Below, one piece after another: positions 55,152-64,000 of a stretch of DNA of 64,000 nucleotides. The stretch is from Nematostella vectensis (Eukaryota > Cnidaria > Anthozoa > Actiniaria > Edwardsiidae): positions 1,843,001-1,907,000 of the forward strand of contig NC_064042.1 in assembly GCF_932526225.1 (NCBI RefSeq), read 5' to 3'. The notes below the pieces were generated by a model. It saw only the letters and a program-made list of their open reading frames with translations. It was not told the DNA's origin and did not search any database. Each line of letters opens with the position of its first letter. The stretch's first letter is position 1. The position numbers and the translations under genes were made by a program.

Positions 55152-58100
55152 CTAAGGTAGGTTTTTCTCGCAGACGAAGGGCAGCTTGTGGTCTCCAGAG
55201 TCAGGTACGTCAACGAGTCTACCGGTTGCTATGGTAACGGCTCCCAGAGGTCCTTGCGAGGCTGGTGCTCCTGATTCCCACAGCTCAGCTTCTGGGGTGA
55301 GATTATTGTAACCCCACATCCACACCCCACCCGTCTATTAAAAGACAGACGAACACAGTAAGAAAGAGAATGATTCTTTTATATTTTGAACGTCATGCGA
55401 TTTATTGAATGTTTTTTAAGGGATCGGAGGTTCCCATCTCCTCGAGACTCTTATGGATAAATAGATAGGCTACAGACAAGCTGTAGAAAATCTAAAAGGC
55501 GTAGTGAAGACAAGCTATAAATCAACACAAGGTTGAAAAAGTTTGTTGAACAGGGTGGTTGCGCTGACGTTTCGAGCGTTAGCCCTTCGTCGGAGCTTAA
55601 CGTCAGCGCAACCACTCTGTTTCACAGAGGCATTCAACATACCTTTTCAACCTTGTGTTGATTTATATCTAAAAACTCTTAGGCTGATTTATCAGAAAGC
55701 GTGAAGATTGTTCGCCTAATTATGCCTCTCCTTTCAGCTGGATGTATAGCGGAGGATGATCGTGGTGAGTGAATCAAGCCTAAGAGTTTCAAGGATATTT
55801 AAACAGTGAAAGTGGCGGGCTCATTTTCGATGCTACAAGGGTTTTATAGTTTAAAGTAACTGTTCTTTAGCCCTTTTGACTTCATTTCTCTTAGAAAATC
55901 TCGTATAGAAATTCCATAAGCAAAGGGAAGAAAGTAAACTCGAGGATGCTTCCACCAACCTTTTGAAGCCCCACAAATATGCGAGAGATGCTGTTGTTCA
56001 GGGTTGGCACGTGGTAGCGTACAAAATCCAGCTTGTCAATAGAGTTGAACACACCCATGACGCCACCGTGCACGTGACATACACGTGATGCTTCCTCCCA
56101 GCGCACGTGACTATCAAGGAAAAACCGGTAGCACTTGTATCTGTTTTGGTACCAGCCTTCCTCGTTACAGTTGTCTGAAATGATGAGGCCATAAAAGCAA
56201 ATGAGAATAAACCACATTTCTGTCTAGCTGTCTGTCTGGATGGGAAGGAAACCATAACATTCCTTTTCCAAAAACTGTAACTGCTCGTTTAACTAATTGC
56301 ACCCCTACCACCCACTCACTCCTCCATCCCAAACGCCCTAATACACACGTGTGCGGATTTAGGTTTCTTTGCGATGAAGGAAAAGCATCGGCTTCCCAGT
56401 TCCCCTGATCCGTCTTGCTGTTGCATGCAACCTCAGAGCTGTAGCAGGTCTCGAAATATTGGGAGGGGGGCACGATACAGGAACATTGAGAAAATATTGG
56501 GGGCACAGCCACGCCCCTACTAGTCATTTCCTAATTTTGTTAAAAGTATTTGGGTAGGGGGGCACTTCTCTACAATGTCCCTGAGCCATACGGACCTGTT
56601 CCTCTGTGGCAATAAGCGTTGGACTTGTAGGACTCGGTGGAAACTGATGCAGATCTTCGGACTTCTGCTTTAGTGCCACAACCTCCATGGGCAACACGCA
56701 AGGGCAAAACGGTGAAACCTTCAGCGGCCCAGCCCCAGCTATTGAATAAATACAAAAGAAATACGAGAAAGGAACACAGGAAGAGTGAGGCGAATCGGGG
56801 GTTCGGTGTCACACCCTCTTGTGGCAAATACAGGGAAACGGGAGTGATAGAAACATTAAGAAAATATGTGGGGGGGGGGGGGGGGCAGAGCCACGCCCCT
56901 ACTGGTCATTACAATTTTTGAAAATATAATGCTACGGCCCTGATATTAGAGATAATGTTATTCCTTGTATCACCCAGCTCCTCTTGTATCCCTTTCGTTG
57001 TATAATTTCTCGGTAGTATACACTACAAATGACAGCATGGCCTAGCTGCTTTAGCTTTCCGCAAGCTTTACGACGAGCTTCCCCTTGCTATTATGTGATT
57101 GGCATTTGGTATATTTATATTGGTTATTTTGAGAAGATTGTCCAAAAATCTGATTAAAGCTCAATTGGCTTAGGGACATGTACAACTCTGGTAGCGGGTG
57201 ATTACATAAGAATAGCGGAACGAAAGAGATTGGTACAACTCTGGTGGCAGGTGATTACATAAGAATAGCGGAGCGAAAGAGATTGGTACAACTCTGGTAG
57301 TGGGTGATTACATAAGAATAGCGGAAAGAAAGAGATTGGTACAACTCTGGTAGCAGGTGATTACATAAGAATAGCGGAACGAAAGAGATTGGTACAACTC
57401 TGGTAGTGGGTGATTACATAAAAATAGCGGAACAAAAGAGATTGGTACAACTCTGGTAGTGGGTGATTACATAAGAATAGCGGAACGAAAGAGATTGGTA
57501 CAACTCTGGTAGCGGGTGATTACATAAGAATAGCGGAACGAAAGAGATTGGTACACTCTGGTAGTGGGTGATTACATAAGAATAGCGGAACGAAAGAGAT
57601 TGGTACAACTCTGGTAGTGGGTGATTACATAAGAATAGAGGAATGAAAGAGATTGGTACAACTCTGGTAGCAGGTGATTACATAAGAACAGCGGAACAAA
57701 AGAGATTGGTACAACTCTGGTAGTGGGTGATTACATAAGAATAGCGGAACGAAAGAGATTGGTACAACTCTGGTAGTGGGTGATTACATAAGAATAGCGG
57801 AAAGAAAGAGATTGGTACAACTCTGGTAGCGGGTGATTACATAAGAATAGCGGAACGAAAGAGATTGGTACAACTCTGGTAGTGGGTGATTACATAAGAA
57901 TAGCGGAACGAAAGAGATGGGTACAACTCTGGTAGTGGGTGATTACATAAGAATAGCGGAACGAAAGAGATTGGTACAACTCTGGTAGCGGGTGATTACA
58001 TAAGAATAGCGGAACGAAAGAGATTGGTACAACTCTGGTAGTGGGTGATAACATTAGAACAGCGGAACGAAAGAGATTGGTACAACTCTGGTAGTGGGTG

Positions 58101-61100
58101 ATTACATAAGAACAGCGGAACGAAAGAGATTGGCACAACTCTGGTAGTGGGTGATTACATAAGAATAGCGGAAAGAAAGAGATTGGTACAACTCTGGTAG
58201 CAGGTGATTACATAAGAATAGCGGAACGAAAGAGATGGGTACAACTCTGGTAGTGGGTGATTACATAAGAATAACGGAACGAAAGAGATTGGTACAACTC
58301 TGGTAGTGGGTGATTACATAAGAATAGCGGAACGAAAGAGATTGGTACAACTCTGGTAGTGGGTGATTACATAAGAATAGCGGAACGAAAGAGATTGGTA
58401 CAACTCTGGTAGCAGGTGATTACATAAGAATAACGGAACGAAAGAGATTGGTACAACTCTGGTAGTGGGTGATTACATAAGAATAGCGGAACGAAAGAGA
58501 TTGGTACAAATCTGGTAGTGGGTGATTACATAAGAATAGCGGAACGAAAGAGATTGGTACAACTCTGGTAGCGGGTGATTACATAAGAATAGCGGAACGA
58601 AAGAGATTGGTACAACTCTGGTAGCAGGTGATTACATAAGAACAGCGGAACAAAAGAGATTGGTACAACTCTGGTAGTGGGTGATTACATAAGAATAGTG
58701 GAACGAAAGAGATTGGTACAACTCTGGTAGCAGGTGATTAATTACATAAGAATAGCGGAACGAAAGAGATTGGTACAACTCTGGTTACAGGTGATTAAAT
58801 AAGAAGAGCGGAAAGAAAGAGATTGGTACAACTCTGGTAGCAGGTGATTACATAAGAATAGTGGAACGAAAGAGATTGGTACAACTCTGGTAGCAGGTGA
58901 TTACATAAGAATAGTGGAACGAAAGAGATTGGTACAACTCTGGTAGTGGGTGATTACATAAGAATAGTGGAACGAAAGAGATTGGTACAACTCTGGTAGC
59001 ACGTGATTACATAAGAATAGCGGAACGAAAGAGATTGGTACAACTCTGGTAGTGGGTGATTACATAAGAATAGCGGAACGAAAGAGATTGGTACAACTCT
59101 GGTAGTGGGTGATTACATAAGAATAGCGGAGCGAAAGATATTGGTACAACTCTGGTAGTGGGTGATTACATAAGAATAGCGGAACGAAAGAGATTGGTAC
59201 AACTCTGGTAGCAGGTGATTACATAAGAATAGCGGAACGAAAGAGATTGGTACAACTCTGGTAGTGGGTGATTACATAAGAATAGAGGAATGAAAGAGAT
59301 TGGTACAACTCTGGTAGCAGGTGATTACATAAGAATAGTGGAACAAAAGAGATTGGTACAACTCTGGTAGTGGGTGATTACTTAAGAATAGCGGAACGAA
59401 AGAGATTGGTACAAATCTGATAGTGGGTGATTACATAAGAATAGTGGAACGAAAGAGATTGGTACAAATCTGGTAGTGGGTGATTACATAAGAATAGTGG
59501 AACGAAAGAGATGGGTACAACTCTGGTAGTGGGTGATTACTTAAGAATAGCGGAACGAAAGAGATTGGTACAACTCTGGTAGTGGGTGATTACTTAAGAA
59601 AAGCGGAACGAAAGAGATTGGTACAACTCTGGTAGCAGGTGATTACATAAGAATAACGGAACGAAAGAGATTGGTACAACTCTGGTAGTGGCTGATTACA
59701 TAAGAATAGCGGAACAAAAGAGATTGGTACAAATCTGGTAGCGGGTGATTACATAAGAATAGCGGAACGAAAGAGATTGGTACACTCTGGTAGTGGGTGA
59801 TTACATAAGAATAGCGGAACGAAAGAGATTGGTACAACTCTGGTAGTGGGTGATTACATAAGAATAGAGGAATGAAAGAGATTGGTACAACTCTGGTAGC
59901 AGGTGATTACATAAGAACAGCGGAACAAAAGAGATTGGTACAACTCTGGTAGTGGGTGATTACATAAGAATAGCGGAACGAAAGAGATTGGTACAACTCT
60001 GGTAGTGGGTGATTACATAAGAATAGCGGAAAGAAAGAGATTGGTACAACTCTGGTAGCGGGTGATTACATAAGAATAGCGGAACGAAAGAGATTGGTAC
60101 AACTCTGGTAGTGGGTGATTACATAAGAATAGCGGAACGAAAGAGATGGGTACAACTCTGGTAGTGGGTGATTACATAAGAATAGCGGAACGAAAGAGAT
60201 TGGTACAACTCTGGTAGCGGGTGATTACATAAGAATAGCGGAACGAAAGAGATTGGTACAACTCTGGTAGTGGGTGATAACATTAGAACAGCGGAACGAA
60301 AGAGATTGGTACAACTCTGGTAGTGGGTGATTACATAAGAACAGCGGAACGAAAGAGATTGGCACAACTCTGGTAGTGGGTGATTACATAAGAATAGCGG
60401 AAAGAAAGAGATTGGTACAACTCTGGTAGCAGGTGATTACATAAGAATAGCGGAACGAAAGAGATGGGTACAACTCTGGTAGTGGGTGATTACATAAGAA
60501 TAACGGAACGAAAGAGATTGGTACAACTCTGGTAGTGGGTGATTACATAAGAATAGCGGAACGAAAGAGATTGGTACAACTCTGGTAGTGGGTGATTACA
60601 TAAGAATAGCGGAACGAAAGAGATTGGTACAACTCTGGTAGCAGGTGATTACATAAGAATAACGGAACGAAAGAGATTGGTACAACTCTGGTAGTGGGTG
60701 ATTACATAAGAATAGCGGAACGAAAGAGATTGGTACAAATCTGGTAGTGGGTGATTACATAAGAATAGCGGAACGAAAGAGATTGGTACAACTCTGGTAG
60801 CGGGTGATTACATAAGAATAGCGGAACGAAAGAGATTGGTACAACTCTGGTAGCAGGTGATTACATAAGAACAGCGGAACAAAAGAGATTGGTACAACTC
60901 TGGTAGTGGGTGATTACATAAGAATAGTGGAACGAAAGAGATTGGTACAACTCTGGTAGCAGGTGATTAATTACATAAGAATAGCGGAACGAAAGAGATT
61001 GGTACAACTCTGGTTACAGGTGATTAAATAAGAAGAGCGGAAAGAAAGAGATTGGTACAACTCTGGTAGCAGGTGATTACATAAGAATAGTGGAACGAAA

Positions 61101-63632
61101 GAGATTGGTACAACTCTGGTAGCAGGTGATTACATAAGAATAGTGGAACGAAAGAGATTGGTACAACTCTGGTAGTGGGTGATTACATAAGAATAGTGGA
61201 ACGAAAGAGATTGGTACAACTCTGGTAGCACGTGATTACATAAGAATAGCGGAACGAAAGAGATTGGTACAACTCTGGTAGTGGGTGATTACATAAGAAT
61301 AGCGGAACGAAAGAGATTGGTACAACTCTGGTAGTGGGTGATTACATAAGAATAGCGGAGCGAAAGATATTGGTACAACTCTGGTAGTGGGTGATTACAT
61401 AAGAATAGCGGAACGAAAGAGATTGGTACAACTCTGGTAGCAGGTGATTACATAAGAATAGCGGAACGAAAGAGATTGGTACAACTCTGGTAGTGGGTGA
61501 TTACATAAGAATAGAGGAATGAAAGAGATTGGTACAACTCTGGTAGCAGGTGATTACATAAGAATAGTGGAACAAAAGAGATTGGTACAACTCTGGTAGT
61601 GGGTGATTACTTAAGAATAGCGGAACGAAAGAGATTGGTACAACTCTGGTAGTGGGTGATTACATAAGAACAGCGGAACGAAAGAGATTGGTACAACTCT
61701 GGTAGTGGGTGATTACATAAGAATAGCGGAACGAAAGAGATTGGTACAACTCTGGTAGTGGGTGATTACATAAGAATAGCGGAACGAAAGAGATTGATAC
61801 AACTCTGGTAGCAGGTGATTACATAAGAATAGTGGAACGAAAGAGATGGGTACAACTCTGGTAGTGGGTGATTACATAAGAATAGCGGAACGAAAGAGAT
61901 TGGTACACTCTGGTAGTGGGTGATTACATAAGAACAGCGGAAAGAAAGAGATTGCTACAACTCTGGTAGTGGGTGATTACATAAGAATAGCGGAACGAAA
62001 GAGATTGATACAACTCTGGTAGTGGGTAATTACATAAGAATAGCGGAACGAAAGAGATTGGTACAACTCTGGTAGTGGGTGATTACTTAAGAATAGCGGA
62101 ACGAAAGAGATTGGTACAACTCTGGTAGTGGGTGATAACATTAGAATAGCGGAAAGAAAGAGATTGGTACAACTCTGGTAGTGGGTAATTACATAAGAAT
62201 AGCGGAACGAAAGAGATTGATACAACTCTGGTAGTGGGTAATTACATAAGAATAGCGGAACGAAAGAGATTGATACAACTCTTGTAGTGGGTGATTACAT
62301 AAGAATAGTGGAACGAAAGAGATTGATACAACTCTGGTAGTGGGTAATTACATAAGAATAGCGGAACGAAAGAGATTGATACAACTCTGGTAGTGGGTGA
62401 TTACATAAGAATAGCGGAACGAAAGAGATTGGTACAACTCTGGTAGTGGGTGATTACTTAAGAATAGCGGAACGAAAGAGATTGGTACAAATCTGATAGT
62501 GGGTGATTACATAAGAATAGTGGAACGAAAGAGATTGGTACAAATCTGGTAGTGGGTGATTACATAAGAATAGTGGAACGAAAGAGATGGGTACAACTCT
62601 GGTAGTGGGTGATTACTTAAGAATAGCGGAACGAAAGAGATTGGTACAACTCTGGTAGTGGGTGATTACTTAAGAAAAGCGGAACGAAAGAGATTGGTAC
62701 AACTCTGGTAGCAGGTGATTACATAAGAATAACGGAACGAAAGAGATTGGTACAACTCTGGTAGTGGCTGATTACATAAGAATAGCGGAACAAAAGAGAT
62801 TGGTACAAATCTGGTAGTGGGTGATTACATAAGAATAGCGGAACGAAAGAGATGGGTACAACTCTGGTAGTGGGTGATTACATAAGAATAGCGGAACGAA
62901 AGAGATTGGTACAATTCTGGTAGTGGGTGATTACTTAAGAATAGCGGAACGAAAGAGATTGGTACAAATCTGGTAGTGGGTGATTACATAAGAATAGTGG
63001 AACGAAAGAGATGGGTACAACTCTGGTAGTGGGTGATTACATAAGAATAGCGGAACGAAAGAGATTGGTACAAATCTGGTAGTGGGTGATTACATAAGAA
63101 TAGTGGAACGAAAGAGATGGGTACAACTCTGGTAGTGGGTGATTACATAAGAATAGCGGAACGAAAGAGATTGGTACAATTCTGGTAGTGGGTGATAACA
63201 TAAGAACAGCGGAACGAAAGAGATTGCTACAACTCTGGTAGTGGGTGATTACATAAGAATAGCGGAACGAAAGAGAGAAATCACCAAGAAACGGCACGCA
63301 TGAAAATAGTCCAACAAATTTATTGACCCTCGTTTTTAACCCCTTTTCACCGAGCTTGTCGCGTAGGCGGAGAGAGCATCTTTTGTCCATCGACTTTATT
63401 ATCATATCACCTGATAAGTCTGGGCTTATCATAAGCGTGATCGCTCATACTTTATACCTGCACATCTGAAAGCCGACTTTCCAGGCCTCCTCGACCTGCG
63501 CGACTGAAGCTAGTTGGGCCTGGTACTTTTGGCATAAGCGCTTGGCTTCTTTGAAATTGAAGATATATTGCGTTTCTGCTCCAGCGTGAAACACGTTGCG
63601 ATATACGCCACCATCCAGGGCAAACTTCAACC
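55152..63632 (-). CDS. Link-C-type lectin protein, copy C (5' end outside window)
   Basis: Minus-strand exons, 5' to 3': 63458-63632 and 56596-56738 (Link module: GGVYRNVFHAGAE, AKRLCQ, MCR; then WGWAAEGF, GGCGT, NAYC), 55960-56174 and 55152-55334 (CTLD: CNEEGWYQNRYKC, WEEASRVCHVHGG, IFVGLQK; GVWMWGYNNL, FVCEKNLP, TAG). All borders are GT-AG with phases equal to copies A and B; the Link exons differ by +3 and -6 nt, in frame. No stop or frameshift seen. The EGF, PAN and signal peptide exons should lie beyond 64000; I did not find them at 63633-64000. The CTLD part is about 90% identical in protein to A and B, the Link part only about half. Intron 3 (56739-63457) is mostly satellite. Confidence 0.85.
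55508..55670 (-). mobile_element. Small palindromic element with a hammerhead-like core
   Basis: Terminal inverted repeats of about 20-25 bp (aatcaacacaaggttgaaaa and its inverse) enclose an inner hairpin with 15-bp arms gtggttgcgctgacg / cgtcagcgcaaccac. On the minus strand the loop reads CCGACGA, then a GGGC-TAAC-GCTC stem-loop, then GAAA, resembling the hammerhead ribozyme core (CUGANGA - stem II - GAAA) with one core change. Such motifs are known in the termini of Penelope-like elements. It lies in intron 5 of copy C. Confidence 0.55.
56455..56580. repeat. G-rich dispersed element fragment in intron 4 of copy C
   Basis: Single copy of the array core in altered form (cacgatacaggaacattgag, aaaatattgggg) with cagccacgcccctac and a second G-run near 56555. 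Same family as 49566-49745. Confidence 0.6.
56815..56945. repeat. G-rich dispersed element fragment in intron 3 of copy C
   Basis: Contains agaaacattaagaaaatatg followed by a run of 17 G, agagccacgcccctactggt, and an end gctacggccc. The two fragments flank the second Link exon of copy C on both sides. Confidence 0.6.
57181..63275. repeat. 53-bp satellite, about 115 copies, with block duplications
   Basis: The unit is tacaactctggtagtgggtg, attacataagaatagcgg, aacgaaagagattgg (53 bp). Common variants are tagtgggtg/tagcaggtg/tagcgggtg and agcgg/agtgg/aacgg. Rare variants act as landmarks: the shortened ggtacactctgg recurs at 57553 and 59782; gaatagaggaatgaaag at 57633 and 59862, and also at 59280 and 61509; all offsets are 2229 bp. 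So about 57505-59416 is repeated at 59734-61645. A second block, about 59376-59745, recurs at about 62452-62820 (offset 3076). Short minus-strand open frames inside are by-products. The array fills intron 3 of copy C and is unrelated in sequence to the 53-bp array at 2.6-3.8 kb. Confidence 0.97.
63276..63457. other. Intron 3 remainder of copy C
   Basis: Unique sequence between the satellite and the first Link exon. No repeat or exon seen. Confidence 0.5.
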
Positions 63633-64000
63633 CTGAAAACGTTCAACAACAATTATTACGAAAATATTAATTGCGACACTTGATTTATTATACGGCTTGT
63701 ACGTTATTTTCTTACAATAGCTCCGTTTACTCTTCCTTTTCACACCGTAGGTAGATTGTTGAAAAAGGCCAATCTCACCACGTTCCGCACAAAACCGCGT
63801 AACATATAGGTTCAAAAACATAGGTGAAGGTCTAAAAAATGCTGTTATGACTTCAGTGTAAGCTGCATTAGATTGTTTGATAGGGTTCTACTATCTGTAG
63901 ACTGTAGAGGTAAGGATGTAATGGAGATAAAAGGGATAAAGACCAAATGCAAAAGAACGTGGATAAAAATTCTGTGTCCGAATACGCGTATTCATCAAAT
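63633..64000. other. Intron 2 (partial) of copy C
   Basis: Upstream of the first Link exon of copy C. I see no EGF exon (no DPC...NGGTC pattern) in this stretch, so the exon must be beyond the window or absent. Confidence 0.5.

Noticed and set aside
20992-63275. CRISPR-like regular repeats
   Set aside because: Repeats are contiguous or separated by homopolymers, without unique spacers, in an intron-rich animal genome.
57414-63432. Minus-strand ORFs in the 53-bp satellite (LSFRYSYVITHYQSC-type)
   Set aside because: By-products of the repeat. The 53-bp period shifts frame each unit, and identical ORFs 2229 bp apart reflect block duplication, not genes.

Overview
The window is nuclear DNA of an invertebrate animal. 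Genes are split into many short exons with GT-AG introns, and the intergenic and intronic DNA is full of tandem repeats, small inverted-repeat elements, a SINE and decayed LINEs. The secreted PAN/EGF/Link/C-type-lectin proteins and the style of the repeats fit an anthozoan cnidarian such as a sea anemone. That placement is inference; no marker gene in the window proves it.

Region by region. 1-5.3 kb holds no gene I recognise; it has a 53-bp satellite (about 2641-3821) and a palindromic MITE-like element (about 4310-4830). 5.4-20.3 kb, minus strand, is a complete 20-exon TM9SF2-type nonaspanin gene. I could follow every exon in phase from ATG to stop (656 codons plus stop). Its introns contain a tRNA-derived SINE, a 2.3-kb terminal-inverted-repeat element and several minisatellites, some of which repeat the gene's own exon/intron junctions. 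21.0-22.0 kb is an array with a G-run in every unit. 22.4-26.7 kb is an inverted duplication of a Cys-rich gene fragment, one arm of which is split by a decayed LINE (minus). 27.7-29.3 kb is a second, 5'-truncated LINE (plus).

30.5-47.4 kb carries two tandem paralogues on the plus strand (copies A and B), each six exons and 389 codons: signal peptide, PAN/apple domain, EGF, Link (hyaluronan-binding type) module and C-type lectin domain. A third copy (C) lies on the minus strand at 55.2-63.6 kb with its 5' end outside the window. A scrambled fragment of the family lies at about 53.0-54.4 kb. Copy A appears to have lost the 3' splice site of its first lectin exon. Copy C has lectin exons nearly identical to A and B but a strongly diverged Link module. 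The Link intron of copy C is about 90% filled by a 6.1-kb array of a second 53-bp satellite with larger block duplications.

How the genes work together: TM9SF2 is a housekeeping Golgi/endosomal membrane protein with no evident link to its neighbours. The PAN-EGF-Link-CTLD proteins look like secreted carbohydrate- or matrix-binding proteins produced by local duplication. The most notable signals are (i) minisatellites built from splice junctions inside TM9SF2, (ii) the PAN-EGF-Link-CTLD cluster with exon-level mosaicism and splice-site loss, (iii) a G-rich dispersed element that seems to have seeded a tandem array, and (iv) the nested structure of the 57-63 kb satellite.
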